The position numbers and the translations under genes were made by a program. A stretch of DNA of 49,099 nt from positions 1 through 49,099 of the forward strand of contig QCNX01000004.1 of NCBI GenBank assembly GCA_003210015.1, written 5' to 3'. The notes beneath the pieces are model-generated. The model ran no database searches. It had not been told where the DNA came from and saw only the letters and a list, made by a program, of their open reading frames with translations. Source of the DNA: Pelagibacteraceae bacterium AG-426-P20. Its GTDB lineage: Bacteria; Pseudomonadota; Alphaproteobacteria; Pelagibacterales; Pelagibacteraceae. Positions 26,529 to 36,642 of the stretch are shown piece by piece (the first letter of the stretch is position 1; each line of letters begins with the position of its first letter).

Positions 26529-27200
26529 AGAGTATCCTGAAGATCTAACCGTTCTGATTAATTCTTTTTTGTCTTTAATATTTATTGACTGTCTTAATCT
26601 TCTTATATGGACATCTATGGTTCTACTTTCCACATTAACATTATTGGGCCAAACAGTTTCTAATATTTGATCTCTTGAATAAACTCTTTTAGGGTTTGTT
26701 AAAAAAAATTCTAACAATCTAAACTCTGTTGGGCCAAGTTGAATTTCTTTTTCATCTCTAAAGACTCTCTTTTCTATTCTATCTAATTTTAAATCTTCAA
26801 ATATCAAATCATTGGCAACTATATTAGGATCAGATCTTCTCAGAACAGCTTTTATTCGGGCAGATAATTCATTAAAACTGAATGGTTTTGTAATGTAATC
26901 ATCTACACCACTTTCAAGACCTTTAATTTTGTCCTCTTCTTCACCTTTTGCTGTTAGCATAATAATAGGTAAGTTCTTAAAATTATTATCTTTTCGAATA
27001 TTTTTGCAAACATCAATACCTGATAAATCTGGCAACATCCAATCTAGTAAGAGTAAATTAGGCTCAAATTTTTTTAATTCTTTTAAACCTTCATTCCCAT
27101 TTAAAGATGAAGCAACAATAAAACCTTCTTTTTCTAAATTTAGTTGGACTAATTGAATTATTGAAGCTTCATCTTCAATAATAAAAATTTTACCTTTCAT
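26520..27200 (-). CDS. phoB: Phosphate regulon response regulator PhoB
   Basis: OmpR-type activator of phosphate-starvation genes. The 226-aa product has a receiver domain with Asp54 region LLLDWMLPDLSG, the switch Thr in IMLTAKGEE and Lys in ITKPFSFNEL, then a winged-helix DNA-binding domain with GPTEFRLLEFFLTNP and the recognition helix around SRTIDVHIRRLRQ. It is the last gene of pstCAB-phoU-phoB, 4 bp after phoU, and expected to bind the Pho boxes found before pstS and pstC. Confidence 0.95.
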   Translation of the reverse strand: MKGKIFIIEDEASIIQLVQLNLEKEGFIVASSLNGNEGLKELKKFEPNLLLLDWMLPDLSGIDVCKNIRKDNNFKNLPIIMLTAKGEEEDKIKGLESGVDDYITKPFSFNELSARIKAVLRRSDPNIVANDLIFEDLKLDRIEKRVFRDEKEIQLGPTEFRLLEFFLTNPKRVYSRDQILETVWPNNVNVESRTIDVHIRRLRQSINIKDKKELIRTVRSSGYSLV

Positions 27201-27204
27201 CTTG

Positions 27205-27897
27205 TTATTCTTGAATTACTTTACCCTTTGGTCTGCTACCTTTTAAATATTCACCTTTGACTAAATAACAAACTGTTTCAGCTATATTAGTTATATGATC
27301 TCCTGCTCTTTCTAAGTTTTTTGTGGCAAAAATTAAATGAGTAGAGAAATCTAAATTTTTTTTATCTTTAGATAAAAAATCTATTACACTTTCCATTGCA
27401 ATATAAGTTAAGTCATCAACTTGTTCATCTTTTTCCCAAACTTCTTTGGCTTTATCAAAGTTTTTGTTAACATAACTATCAAGAACATCGTTTAGTTGTT
27501 TCATAACGAGTTCTCCAAGTCTTTTTAAATTTCCTAATAGTTCATCTGGCAAATCTAGAGGTAAAGGCTTAACTTTTTTTGCATTACTTTTTGATAGATC
27601 TCCTATTCTTTCTAAATCTTGAGAAATTTTTAATGAACTAATTGTTTCCCTTAAATCAATTGCCATAGGTGCTCTTTTAACTAATAAATTCATTATTTGG
27701 GTATCTATCTTAGATCTAAATTTATTAATTTCTTCATCACTCTTAATTATTTTATCAATTGAGTCCTTATCAACTTTAATTACCGCATCCATTGCATCAC
27801 TCAATTGAGACTCGGTCAAACTTCCCATTTTAATTAAAGAGTCTTTAAGAAATTGAAGCTCTTCTTCGTATGACTTTACTGTATGTTCATTGCTCAT
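27205..27897 (-). CDS. phoU: Phosphate transport regulator PhoU
   Basis: Links PstSCAB activity to PhoR and keeps the regulon off when phosphate is plentiful. The 230-aa product is all-helical with two PhoU repeats, each carrying an acidic metal-binding helix; SQDLERIGDLSKSNAKK in the first and TKNLERAGDHITNIAETVCY in the second are the classic motifs. It lies 3 bp from pstB in the usual pstB-phoU order. Confidence 0.96.
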   Translation of the reverse strand: MSNEHTVKSYEEELQFLKDSLIKMGSLTESQLSDAMDAVIKVDKDSIDKIIKSDEEINKFRSKIDTQIMNLLVKRAPMAIDLRETISSLKISQDLERIGDLSKSNAKKVKPLPLDLPDELLGNLKRLGELVMKQLNDVLDSYVNKNFDKAKEVWEKDEQVDDLTYIAMESVIDFLSKDKKNLDFSTHLIFATKNLERAGDHITNIAETVCYLVKGEYLKGSRPKGKVIQE

Positions 27898-27900
27898 AAT

Positions 27901-28662
27901 TTATCCAAATCTACCTGTAATATAATCTTGTGTCATTTTATTGTCAGGATTTTTAAAAATTTTCTCAGTTTTTCCAACTTCAATTAACTTTCCTAAGTGA
28001 AAAAACCCTGTTTTTTGTGAAACTCGTACAGCTTGAGCCATCGAGTGTGTCACTATAACAATAGTATATGTTTTTTTTAATTCATCAATTAATTCCTCAA
28101 TTTTTGCGGTAGCTATTGGATCTAAAGCAGAACAAGGTTCATCCATTAAAATTACTTCAGGATTAACTGATATAGCTCTAGCTATACAAAGTCTTTGTTG
28201 TTGACCACCAGATAAACTTGTACCCGGTTCATCTAATCTATCTTTTACTTCTTCCCATAGTGCAGATTTTCTTAAACTATTTTCGACAATTTCGTCTAAT
28301 TCACTTTTGGTTTCACCTTTACCATGAATTTTAGGGCCATAAGAAATATTATCATATATGCTTTTTGGAAATGGATTGGGTTTTTGAAAAACCATTCCAA
28401 CTTTTTCTCTTAATGCAACTACATCTAAACTTTTGTCATTAATGTCCATACCATCCATTTCAATATTTCCTGTAACTTTACAAATATCGATAACATCATT
28501 CATTCTATTAATGCATCTTATAAAAGTGGACTTTCCACAACCAGATGGTCCAATTAATGCAGTGACTTCTTTTTCATTTAAATCTAAATTGACGTCAAAC
28601 AACGCTTGTTTATCACCATAAAAAACATCCAAATTTTTTGATTTTATTTTGATATTACTCAT
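27901..28662 (-). CDS. pstB: Phosphate ABC transporter ATP-binding protein
   Basis: ATPase of the high-affinity phosphate importer. In the 253-aa product, Walker A is GPSGCGKST, the signature is [14 protein letters not shown], Walker B is [13 protein letters not shown], and the switch His is in VTHSMAQA. The [21 protein letters not shown] stretch (split by the Q-loop) is diagnostic for PstB. The start abuts the pstA stop with no spacer (TAAATG). Confidence 0.97.
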   Translation of the reverse strand: MSNIKIKSKNLDVFYGDKQALFDVNLDLNEKEVTALIGPSGCGKSTFIRCINRMNDVIDICKVTGNIEMDGMDINDKSLDVVALREKVGMVFQKPNPFPKSIYDNISYGPKIHGKGETKSELDEIVENSLRKSALWEEVKDRLDEPGTSLSGGQQQRLCIARAISVNPEVILMDEPCSALDPIATAKIEELIDELKKTYTIVIVTHSMAQAVRVSQKTGFFHLGKLIEVGKTEKIFKNPDNKMTQDYITGRFG

Positions 28663-29925
28663 TTAGTTCCATCGTTTTTCAAATTTTTGTCTTAAATATA
28701 CTGCAACGAAATTCATTACAATTAAAAAGGTTAAGAGCATCATAATAGTTGCTGAAGTTTTTTCAACAAAGCCTCTTTCTGCAGACTCAGACCATAAATA
28801 AACTTGAACTGGTAATGAAGAAGATGGATCAACTGGACTTGAAGGAATATCAACAACAAATGCAACCATACCAATTAAGATAAGTGGTGCTGTTTCACCT
28901 AAAGCTTGAGCTAATCCAATTATAGTTCCTGATAAAGTTCCAGGTAATGCTAATGGCACAACATGGTGAAAAACAGATTGGAACTTGGATGCACCAACAG
29001 CGAGAGCACCTTCTCTTATAGAAGGTGGAACAGCTTTTAATGATGCTCTACATGGAATGATAATTCTTGGTAAAGTCATTAACGCTAAAGTTATTCCAGC
29101 AACTAATGGTGTTGATCGAGGCAATTGTATAGTAGCAAGTAAAATCTGAAGAGCAAGTAAACCGTAAACAATGGAAGGCACTGCTGCTAAATTGTTTATA
29201 TTGATTTCAATAAAATCTGTAATTTTATTTTTAGGGGCAAACTCTTCCAAATAAATTGAAGCTAGAACAGCTACAGGAAAAGCTAATAACAAACAAATTA
29301 AAATACTATAAAAAGATCCAACTAAAGCTCCACCTATACCTGCTAGTTCTGGATCTCTAGAGTCACCATTGTTAAAGAAATAATTGTTAAAATTTTTACT
29401 TATCTTTTTATTTTCAACAAAATAATCATATATAACTAATTGAAAGTCAGAGATTCTTCTTCTTTCTTCTGGGAGATCTCTTGGATAATTACCTTTATGT
29501 AATTGATCAATGTCATCTGAGGCTGTTAAATCCAACGTGATTGTTTTACCTATTAAGTTATTATCTTTTAAAAAGGCTTTTTTAATCTCAATTTCAGCGT
29601 CACCACTAAATAGCCTCAATAATTCATCTTCTTCATCTCTATCTTTTGCCGGATAAGCCTTTATTAAATTTTCTATCATCAGATCATAAAAATCAGCTTC
29701 CATTATATCTTCCTCAGATGCACCATTTTGAATTTCTAGTAACTCCTGATCAAAGAAAATCTCAGTTGTGATTACTGTTTTTTTAAAAGCTGAACTTCCT
29801 TTTGAGAAAATATTTTGAACTAAAATAACAACGAATAACAAAGCTACAAAAATAGATGTTAAACCATAAAATCTAAACCTCTTTTCAGCTTGATGTCTTT
29901 TTTTTAATCTTTCTTCTTTAGTCAT
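28663..29925 (-). CDS. pstA: Phosphate ABC transporter permease PstA (long form)
   Basis: Membrane subunit of the phosphate importer. I choose the ATG at 29925 (MTKEERLKKRHQAEK), which gives 420 aa and an 8-bp overlap with the pstC stop; a further ATG at 29961 would add 12 residues read from inside pstC. The protein is longer than E. coli PstA (296 aa) because a roughly 150-aa hydrophilic segment follows the first membrane helix. This extension is known from other alphaproteobacterial PstA proteins. The C-terminal two-thirds is the standard permease with the EGALAVGASKFQSVFHHVVPLA coupling loop. Confidence 0.93.
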   Translation of the reverse strand: MTKEERLKKRHQAEKRFRFYGLTSIFVALLFVVILVQNIFSKGSSAFKKTVITTEIFFDQELLEIQNGASEEDIMEADFYDLMIENLIKAYPAKDRDEEDELLRLFSGDAEIEIKKAFLKDNNLIGKTITLDLTASDDIDQLHKGNYPRDLPEERRRISDFQLVIYDYFVENKKISKNFNNYFFNNGDSRDPELAGIGGALVGSFYSILICLLLAFPVAVLASIYLEEFAPKNKITDFIEININNLAAVPSIVYGLLALQILLATIQLPRSTPLVAGITLALMTLPRIIIPCRASLKAVPPSIREGALAVGASKFQSVFHHVVPLALPGTLSGTIIGLAQALGETAPLILIGMVAFVVDIPSSPVDPSSSLPVQVYLWSESAERGFVEKTSATIMMLLTFLIVMNFVAVYLRQKFEKRWN

Positions 29926-31321
29926 ATTTTTCTCTATATTTTTTAACAGCTCTTTGAGCAATATAATTCAATACTAGTGTTGCTATAAATAATGTAAGTC
30001 CTAAAGCAAAAGCAGACTGGGTTTTTGGACTATCAAATTCTTGGTCACCAACAAGGATCATAACAATTTGAGTTGTAATTGTTGTGGTAGACTCTAAAGG
30101 ATTAATTGTTAAATTTGCTGCGAGACCAGCTGCCATTACAACTATCATTGTCTCACCTATCGCTCTTGATACTGCTAATAAAACTGATCCTATTATACCA
30201 GGCAGTGCCGCAGGGATTACAACTTGTTTGATAGTTTCTGACTTAGTTGCTCCTACAGCGTATGAACCATCTCTTAATGATTGTGGTACAGAATTTATTA
30301 CATCATCAGATAAAGAGGAAACGTAAGGTATAATCATAATACCCATAATTAATCCTGCAGCTAAAGCACTCTCAGATGAGACAGTTAATCCTAAATTTTC
30401 ACCTACTTGTCTAAAAAAAGGTCCAACAGTTAATGCAGCAAAGAAACCATAAACTACAGTTGGTATACCTGCTAAAATTTCAATAATTGGTTTAGATACT
30501 CTTCTTACTTTAGTTGAAGCATATTCAGCCATATAAATTCCTGAAAACAAACCAACAGGAACAGCAACTAGCATAGCAATAAAAGCAATGAAAGATGTCC
30601 CTGCTATTAACGGAATAAAACCAAAAGCATCTTTCAGTTCTTCATATTCCGCAGCTGTTATTGATGAAGCATCTCTTACAAAAGCTCTTTGAGGACTCCA
30701 ATTTGTACCAAATAGATAATCAAAAATATTAATGACTGAAAAAAACTTGATACTTTCAAAAAGTAGAGAGAATATTATTCCAAGAGTTGTCAATATTGCT
30801 ATTAAAGAGGATACAAATAATAGACCTTTTAAAATAACCTCAACATCATCTCTTGCTTTATTATTATTTCTTATTTTTTTTAATGAATAAACTACTGAAG
30901 CAATTATTATTCCAAAAATCAATACTACTTTAGAATTAGTAAAAAGATTTATAAATTTTGCATATGCGAGAGCACTTTCTTTTAAAATACTATCAATGTC
31001 ACCAAAATAAGTTCCTAAATGAATAGCTTTAATCTTTTCATAAATTAAGTTTGCTTCATTTTTGTCATTAAAAACTGCACCTTGATTAGCAGCTGTTTCT
31101 ATAATTATTGATTTAATTATTGTAGGTTCAAATAACGACCAAACTAATAGAAATACTAATGCTGGTATTGAACACCATAAAACAAGATAATACCCATAAA
31201 ATTTTGGTAAGGCATTTAATTTAATATTATCTTTTATAGAAATCGTTTTTGTTTTTGATTTTCCATAAAAAAATAAAGAAATAGAAAATATACTAATTAA
31301 GAATATTAGAACGATGTTCAT
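29918..31321 (-). CDS. pstC: Phosphate ABC transporter permease PstC (long form)
   Basis: Second membrane subunit of the phosphate importer. At 467 aa it exceeds the E. coli protein (319 aa), with extra N-terminal membrane helices and a hydrophilic insert (about 65-115) ahead of the conserved permease. Conserved parts include GIYMAEYAS, LAGIPTVVYGFFAAL and the coupling loop RDGSYAVGATKSETIKQVVIP. A Pho box ends 26 bp before the ATG, so pstCAB-phoU-phoB can start from its own PhoB-driven promoter with a short leader. Confidence 0.94.
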   Translation of the reverse strand: MNIVLIFLISIFSISLFFYGKSKTKTISIKDNIKLNALPKFYGYYLVLWCSIPALVFLLVWSLFEPTIIKSIIIETAANQGAVFNDKNEANLIYEKIKAIHLGTYFGDIDSILKESALAYAKFINLFTNSKVVLIFGIIIASVVYSLKKIRNNNKARDDVEVILKGLLFVSSLIAILTTLGIIFSLLFESIKFFSVINIFDYLFGTNWSPQRAFVRDASSITAAEYEELKDAFGFIPLIAGTSFIAFIAMLVAVPVGLFSGIYMAEYASTKVRRVSKPIIEILAGIPTVVYGFFAALTVGPFFRQVGENLGLTVSSESALAAGLIMGIMIIPYVSSLSDDVINSVPQSLRDGSYAVGATKSETIKQVVIPAALPGIIGSVLLAVSRAIGETMIVVMAAGLAANLTINPLESTTTITTQIVMILVGDQEFDSPKTQSAFALGLTLFIATLVLNYIAQRAVKKYREKYD

Positions 31322-31346
31322 TCGCCCTGAGTGATATATTCTTAAT

Positions 31347-31364
31347 GTTACAGAAATATTACAA
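31347..31364 (-). promoter_or_regulatory. Pho box upstream of pstC
   Basis: On the minus strand TTGTAAT-ATTT-CTGTAAC gives two 7-bp direct repeats with a 4-bp spacer, the standard Pho box layout (CTGTCAT-N4-CTGTCAT in E. coli; alphaproteobacterial forms favour CTGTAAC). A TATA-rich -10-like stretch follows before the pstC ATG. It lies downstream of the pstS terminator, so it gives pstC a separate promoter. Confidence 0.75.
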
Positions 31365-31385
31365 ATTAAATCTAAGATTGAATTA

Positions 31386-31419
31386 AAAAAAAAAGGCCAG
31401 TAATTACTGGCCTTTTTTT
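31386..31419 (-). terminator. Intercistronic terminator after pstS
   Basis: The palindrome GGCCAGTAATTACTGGCC (31395-31412) is flanked by nine A on the left and seven T on the right, so a minus-strand transcript from pstS forms a GC-capped hairpin followed by a U run 16 bases after its stop codon. The structure is symmetrical and could also act on the plus strand. It probably ends most pstS transcripts and lowers read-through into pstCAB. Confidence 0.88.
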
Positions 31420-31434
31420 GGGGATAAATGAAAA

Positions 31435-32463
31435 TTATTTTATCTTAATTGTGTTTAAATCTATTGCAGCTGTTCTAGTAACTTTGTATTTATCTGAAGC
31501 TAAAGGAACTAATCCTATTTCAGCTAAATAACCTCTACCACCCATAGCTTTTTTAGAAGTAAACTCTTTTAGATATTCTTTAATACCTGGAATTACACCG
31601 ATATGCGCCTTTTTAACATAAAAGAACAAAGGTCTAGCAATCGGATAAGAGTAATCCTGAATACCTTCTAATGACGGTTGAACACCATTAATCGCTGATG
31701 CTTTTATCTTATCTTTGTTAGCTACTAAATAACTGTAACCAAAAAAACCGAAAGCGTCTGGATTAGATGAAAGTTTTTGTACAATTAAAGTATCATTTTC
31801 ACCAGCTTCAACTGCATAACCATCTTCTCTCATTTTAGCACATTCTTTTTTAGCTTTTTTTCCAGCAGCATCATAAAGAGATTTTGCTGTTTTTGAGCAT
31901 CCTTTACCCATAACTAAAGAATTCCATGCATCTCTAGTTCCAGATGTAGGAGGAGCTATTAAGATTTCGATTTTTTTACTTGGAAGACTTGCATCAATAT
32001 CACTCCATTTTTTATAAGGATTTTCAACAAGTTTTCCATCAACATCTACTTTTAATGCTAAAGCTCTCCATAATTGTTCTTTTGTAAAATCTGCATCTGG
32101 AGCATTCACTGAGTGTGCAAATGAAATACCATCATTACCTACTACTATTTCAATAATTTCTGCAACTCCATTTTTCTCACATAAAGCTTTTTCTTTAGGT
32201 TTAATTGCTCTAGAAGCATTTGTTACATCTGGATGATTAGCACCAACACCAGCGCAGAACAATTTCATTCCACCACCAGTTCCAGTACTTTCAATTACAG
32301 GTGTTTTAAATTTACCACTTTTACCAAATTTTTCAGCAACCACAGTCGCGTACGGGTATACTGTAGATGATCCTACAATTTTTATTTGATCTCTTGAGTA
32401 ACTAGTTGTTGTAAAACTAAGAACTAAAAGAAACCCTAATAAAATATTTACTAATCTATTCAT
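31435..32463 (-). CDS. pstS: Phosphate ABC transporter substrate-binding protein
   Basis: Periplasmic high-affinity phosphate binder. I place the start at the ATG at 32463, which has AAAGGAG 5 bp upstream and begins directly with a signal peptide (MNRLVNILLGFLLVLSF, cleaved near residue 23); an ATG 30 bp further upstream lacks these. The mature protein shows IKIVGSSTVYPYA, the STGTGGGMKLFC phosphate-contact region, TNASRAIK and APPTSGTRDAWN. PstS is promoted by a triple Pho box and followed by a terminator, an arrangement that would make far more binding protein than permease. Confidence 0.95.
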   Translation of the reverse strand: MNRLVNILLGFLLVLSFTTTSYSRDQIKIVGSSTVYPYATVVAEKFGKSGKFKTPVIESTGTGGGMKLFCAGVGANHPDVTNASRAIKPKEKALCEKNGVAEIIEIVVGNDGISFAHSVNAPDADFTKEQLWRALALKVDVDGKLVENPYKKWSDIDASLPSKKIEILIAPPTSGTRDAWNSLVMGKGCSKTAKSLYDAAGKKAKKECAKMREDGYAVEAGENDTLIVQKLSSNPDAFGFFGYSYLVANKDKIKASAINGVQPSLEGIQDYSYPIARPLFFYVKKAHIGVIPGIKEYLKEFTSKKAMGGRGYLAEIGLVPLASDKYKVTRTAAIDLNTIKIK

Positions 32464-32523
32464 ATTTCTCCTTTGTTTAGATTCGTTATGCACTAATAAA
32501 TAAATCTGAATATTAAATATTTT

Positions 32524-32552
32524 ATTAAAGGAAGGTTAAAGTTTTGTTACAA
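32524..32552 (-). promoter_or_regulatory. Triple-repeat Pho box upstream of pstS
   Basis: On the minus strand TTGTAAC-AAAA-CTTTAAC-CTTC-CTTTAAT forms three 7-bp direct repeats, each 11 bp apart. An AT-rich -10-like TAATAT follows about 9 bp downstream, and the pstS ATG is 61 bp from the box. Three half-sites suggest strong PhoB control. The terminal repeat is the weakest match. Confidence 0.75.
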
Positions 32553-32572
32553 AGACTAACTTTTTAGTTGAA

Positions 32573-33730
32573 TTAAATTGAATTGAATTTCAGATCTATA
32601 GTAGTTCCTTGATTTTCTTCACTATTGATAATCATTTCACCTCTATGCTGAGAAACTAAATGTTTAACAATTGCAAGACCTAAGCCTGTTCCACCAACAC
32701 TACGACTTTTACTAGGATCAACTGTGAAAAATCTTTCAGTGATTCTATGTATAAATTCTTTAGGAATTCCTACTCCTTGATCAGATATAGAGACAATATT
32801 TAAATCACCCTCTTTTTTTGTAGCAATTTTAATTTCTTTACCTTTTTCACTGTATTTAATTGAATTATCAATGAGGTTCGTAAAAATTTCTATTAATTTA
32901 TCTCGATCACCAATGATTTTAAAATTCTCAGTTTTTTGTAAATTTAAATTTATATTGTTTTTTTTAACAATATTTTCATAAGTCTTCATTACATAGTTAA
33001 GTACTTCTATTAAATCTATTTCATGAGTTGGTCTTATATGCTCTTGCAACTCAATCTTTGAAAGAGATAATAAGTCTCTGATTAAATTTTCCATCCTTTC
33101 TGATTGGGAGGTCATTACTGGTAATAAATTAGTAACTTCAGAGTTCTTTTTTAAATCAGCGTTATTTTCAAATGTCTCAAGTCCCATTTTAATAGATTGG
33201 AGTGGAGTTCTTAATTCGTGAGAAACATTTGCAACAAAGTCTGATTTCAGTTGTTGAAATTTATGAAATTCAGTTAAATCTCTCATAAAAAGCAAACAAG
33301 ATGGCTCATCAAAAAACAAATTATGATTATCTTGGTAGATTGTTACGTTCATTCTAAGAACTGAAGGGTTTCGTAGCTCTATTTCAAGATCATTAGAATT
33401 TTCTCCATTGAAAGCTTTCTCAATCGAGATTAACAAGTCAGGATTTCTTAAAAATCCACTTATATTTTCGTTCAACTTTGTTTGAAATCTTTTACTGGCT
33501 GAACTGTTGCTAAATATTATTTCTTTAGATTTATTTAAAATTATAATCCCTTCAGGTATATAGTTTAAAAGATTATAAATAGTTTCTCTATATTTCTTAC
33601 TTTCATTTTCATCTATTTTATTATCTTCAATTTTAACTTCTGTGTTAATGCCTAAAACTCTTTCCTTTTTCAAAAGAAAAAATAACAAGATAGCTATTAT
33701 GATTAACAAAACAAATGTTAAAAGTTCCAT
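32573..33730 (-). CDS. phoR: Phosphate regulon sensor kinase PhoR
   Basis: Membrane histidine kinase that phosphorylates PhoB under phosphate limitation. In the 385-aa product one membrane helix (about 4-20) is followed by a linker, a PAS-like domain (about 50-145), the HisKA box FVANVSHELRTPLQS with the phospho-acceptor His, and the ATPase with DNSIKYSEKG, DQGVGIPKEF and GGTGLGLAIVKHLV. It lacks a periplasmic sensor domain, as is normal for PhoR, which senses through PstB/PhoU. It is separated from phoB, at the upstream end, 3 bp after the GDP-mannose gene. Confidence 0.93.
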   Translation of the reverse strand: MELLTFVLLIIIAILLFFLLKKERVLGINTEVKIEDNKIDENESKKYRETIYNLLNYIPEGIIILNKSKEIIFSNSSASKRFQTKLNENISGFLRNPDLLISIEKAFNGENSNDLEIELRNPSVLRMNVTIYQDNHNLFFDEPSCLLFMRDLTEFHKFQQLKSDFVANVSHELRTPLQSIKMGLETFENNADLKKNSEVTNLLPVMTSQSERMENLIRDLLSLSKIELQEHIRPTHEIDLIEVLNYVMKTYENIVKKNNINLNLQKTENFKIIGDRDKLIEIFTNLIDNSIKYSEKGKEIKIATKKEGDLNIVSISDQGVGIPKEFIHRITERFFTVDPSKSRSVGGTGLGLAIVKHLVSQHRGEMIINSEENQGTTIDLKFNSI

Positions 33731-33733
33731 AAA

Positions 33734-34924
33734 CTACTTTACTCTTCCGTATACATCCTGAAATCTTACAATATCTGTTTCTTTTAAAATCGATCCTACT
33801 TGAGCTTCAATAATTTTTACTGGTTTTTTGTAGGGATTTTCTATTCTATGGATTGCACCAAGTGGAATAAAGATTGTTTCATCAGGTTTCATTGTAAAAT
33901 ATTTTTTGTTTAATGTAATTTTAGGTTTACCATGAGTAACTACCCAGTGTTCAGCTCTGTGATGATGTTTTTGAAGACTTAATATACCTTTTGGTTTTAC
34001 ATATAATTCTTTAATTAAGAATTCCTTACCATTGAATAAATTAACATAACTGCCCCAAGGTCTATGAAATACATTCTTCTTTTTAAAATAATGTCTCTTA
34101 TTTCTTCCATACATTTTACAAATTTCTTTCCAAGATCCTAAATCAGACCATGGAACATCTAATTTGATCGCATTTATATCTTTAGTTTTTTCTAATATCG
34201 CATAGTCAAAAGACTTAGCTGTTGCTTTAGTAAATGCTTGTTTGTTTAAATAATACACATTACTTTTATATTTTGCTTTTGTTACAGCTTTGTTACAGTT
34301 TCGGTAAATATTTGGCTGATATTTCTTGAAATTATTAATTATTGAATCTTTTCTCAAATAAAACATTCCAGAATTCCAATAACCTTTTTTACTAATTATT
34401 TGTTTAGCTCTAGCCTCTTTTGGCTTTTCTACAAATCTAGTTACTTTGTTATTTCTTGTTAAAAAATATCCAAATTCACTAGAAGGCATTGTGGGTTTAA
34501 TCCCAAAAATAAAGATATTATTTTGAGTGAGTTTCTTTTGATTTTTTTTAATAGATTTATTAAACAAACCAACCTTCTCAATCAAATGATCAGCAGCTAA
34601 AAACATTAAAGGTTGTTCGTTTGGAATATCTTTGATTAAAGCGGTGCTTAATATAGCTGGTGCTGTGTTTCTTTTAGATGGCTCTAAGACTATTTTAAAT
34701 TTTCTTATTTTGTGTTTCTTTAGGTGTTGTTTTACTTGTCTTAAATATTTTGCATTTGTGCTTATAATTGGTGGATCAAATATAGATGCTTTAACTCTCT
34801 CTAGTGTTTTACCCAATAAAGTCCAATTACCAAAATCTATAAACTGTTTAGCTTGGTGTTTTTTAGCATTTGGCCAAAGTCTTGTTCCTGCTCCACCACA
34901 TAAAATAACTGGGCGAATTTTCAT
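33734..34924 (-). CDS. Mannose-1-phosphate guanylyltransferase, possibly with mannose-6-phosphate isomerase domain
   Basis: Makes GDP-mannose for surface polysaccharide. In the 396-aa product the N-terminal nucleotidyltransferase has CGGAGTRLWP at 9-18, a FVEKP motif, WNSGMFYLRKD and the late WSDLGSWKEI. A C-terminal cupin (about 285-390) with HRPWGSYVNL, KHHHRAEHWVV and IPLGAIHRIENP matches the isomerase half of AlgA/ManC enzymes. It is shorter than typical 470-aa members, and the canonical PKQ after the P-loop is AKQ here. It shares TAATG with the ilvD stop and precedes phoR, but has no visible link to phosphate control. Confidence 0.85.
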   Translation of the reverse strand: MKIRPVILCGGAGTRLWPNAKKHQAKQFIDFGNWTLLGKTLERVKASIFDPPIISTNAKYLRQVKQHLKKHKIRKFKIVLEPSKRNTAPAILSTALIKDIPNEQPLMFLAADHLIEKVGLFNKSIKKNQKKLTQNNIFIFGIKPTMPSSEFGYFLTRNNKVTRFVEKPKEARAKQIISKKGYWNSGMFYLRKDSIINNFKKYQPNIYRNCNKAVTKAKYKSNVYYLNKQAFTKATAKSFDYAILEKTKDINAIKLDVPWSDLGSWKEICKMYGRNKRHYFKKKNVFHRPWGSYVNLFNGKEFLIKELYVKPKGILSLQKHHHRAEHWVVTHGKPKITLNKKYFTMKPDETIFIPLGAIHRIENPYKKPVKIIEAQVGSILKETDIVRFQDVYGRVK

Positions 34925-36642
34925 TAAATTTTTGAGTAATCCTTAACTTCTTTTTTCTTACCTGGATGCGTTGGTGCTCCTAAATAAGCGGGTCCAACTG
35001 TTTGAGCATATTTCCAAAGTGTTCCTGATCCAAAATCAGATTTTCTAGCCTTCCATTTTCTTTTTCTTGAAGCTAATTGAGCCCTAGTTAATCGAACATT
35101 AATAGTTCCCTTTTTAGCATCGATATCAATCATATCTCCATTACGTAATAAAGCGATTGGACCGCCTAATGCAGCTTCTGGACCAACATGGCCTACACAA
35201 AAGCCTCTTGTTGCTCCTGAAAACCTTCCATCAGTTATTAAGGCAACCTTCTCTCCTTTGCCTTGACCATAAATAGCACCAGTTGTTGAAAGCATTTCTC
35301 TCATACCTGGTCCGCCTACTGGGCCTTCATATCTAATAATAATTACATCACCATCTTTGTATTTTTTACTTTGAACTGCTTTCATTGCACTTTCTTCATT
35401 ATCAAAACATCTTGCTCTTCCAGTAAATTGTAATTTTTTAAGACCTGCTATTTTTACAATTCCACCATCTGGAGCTAAATTTCCTTTTAATCCAACCACA
35501 CCACCATCTGGTGATAAGGGTCTATTATAAGCTCTTAAAACTTTTTGTTTTGGATTAAACTTAATTCCTTTTAAATTTTCTTTCATTGTCTTTCCAGTTA
35601 CAGTCATACAGTCACCATGAATATAGCCACCATCATAAAGAGTTTTTAAAAGCATTGGCACGCCACCTGCTAACCACATGTCTTTTGCAACATATTTTCC
35701 ACCTGGTTTTAAATCAGCAAGATAAGGAGTTTTTTTAAATATTTTTGCAACATCCATTAAATCAAATTTAATTCCTGCTTCATTTGCAATTGCTGGTAAA
35801 TGTAAAGCTGCATTTGTTGAGCCACCAGTTGCAGCAACTATTGTTGCAGCATTTTCTAATGCTTTTTTTGTTACAATGTCTCTTGGTTTAATTTTTTTTG
35901 CTAATAATTCCATTACCATTTTACCACTTAACTTTGCATACTTATCTCTTTCTTCATAAGGAGCTGGTGTTCCTGCTGAATAAGGTAAGGCTAAACCAAT
36001 AGCTTCTGATACACAGGCCATTGTATTTGCAGTGAATTGACCGCCACAAGCACCTGCACTTGGACATGCAACTAATTCTAATTTTCTTAATTCTTTTGCT
36101 GACATTTGCCCTGATGAATGTTTTCCAACTGCTTCAAAAACATCTACAACAGTTACGTCTTTTCCTTTGTATTTACCTGGAAGTATTGATCCACCATAAA
36201 TAAAAACACTTGGAACATTTAATCTAACCATCGACATCATCAAACCTGGTAAAGATTTATCACAACCTGCAATACCTACTAATGCATCATAACAATGACC
36301 TCTAACAGTAAGTTCAGCAGAATCTGCTATTACTTCTCTAGAAATTAATGAAGACTTCATTCCTTCATGACCCATTGCAATACCATCAGTTACAGTAATT
36401 GTACAAAATTCTCTTGGCGTTCCACCTGAGGCTCTAACACCTTTTTTAACCGATTGAGCTTGTCTCATTAAAGCAATATTACACGGAGCTGCTTCATTCC
36501 ATGTTGATACAACACCTACAAAAGGTTTAGAGACATCTTTCTCGGTTTCACCCATAGCATAATAAAATGATCTATGTGGGGCCCTGTCAGCACCTAAAGA
36601 AGTATGTCTACTTGGTAATTTTTTCTTATTAAATTTCCGCAT
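34924..36642 (-). CDS. ilvD: Dihydroxy-acid dehydratase
   Basis: Dehydrates 2,3-dihydroxy-acids to 2-keto acids, the third step of valine, leucine and isoleucine synthesis. The 572-aa product has the iron-sulfur cluster cysteines in [15 protein letters not shown] and [14 protein letters not shown], followed by the C-terminal domain with [14 protein letters not shown] and the active-site Ser region [20 protein letters not shown]. Both ends are coupled by TAATG: to valS upstream and to the GDP-mannose gene downstream. Placement next to valS is a sensible valine theme. Confidence 0.96.
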   Translation of the reverse strand: MRKFNKKKLPSRHTSLGADRAPHRSFYYAMGETEKDVSKPFVGVVSTWNEAAPCNIALMRQAQSVKKGVRASGGTPREFCTITVTDGIAMGHEGMKSSLISREVIADSAELTVRGHCYDALVGIAGCDKSLPGLMMSMVRLNVPSVFIYGGSILPGKYKGKDVTVVDVFEAVGKHSSGQMSAKELRKLELVACPSAGACGGQFTANTMACVSEAIGLALPYSAGTPAPYEERDKYAKLSGKMVMELLAKKIKPRDIVTKKALENAATIVAATGGSTNAALHLPAIANEAGIKFDLMDVAKIFKKTPYLADLKPGGKYVAKDMWLAGGVPMLLKTLYDGGYIHGDCMTVTGKTMKENLKGIKFNPKQKVLRAYNRPLSPDGGVVGLKGNLAPDGGIVKIAGLKKLQFTGRARCFDNEESAMKAVQSKKYKDGDVIIIRYEGPVGGPGMREMLSTTGAIYGQGKGEKVALITDGRFSGATRGFCVGHVGPEAALGGPIALLRNGDMIDIDAKKGTINVRLTRAQLASRKRKWKARKSDFGSGTLWKYAQTVGPAYLGAPTHPGKKKEVKDYSKI

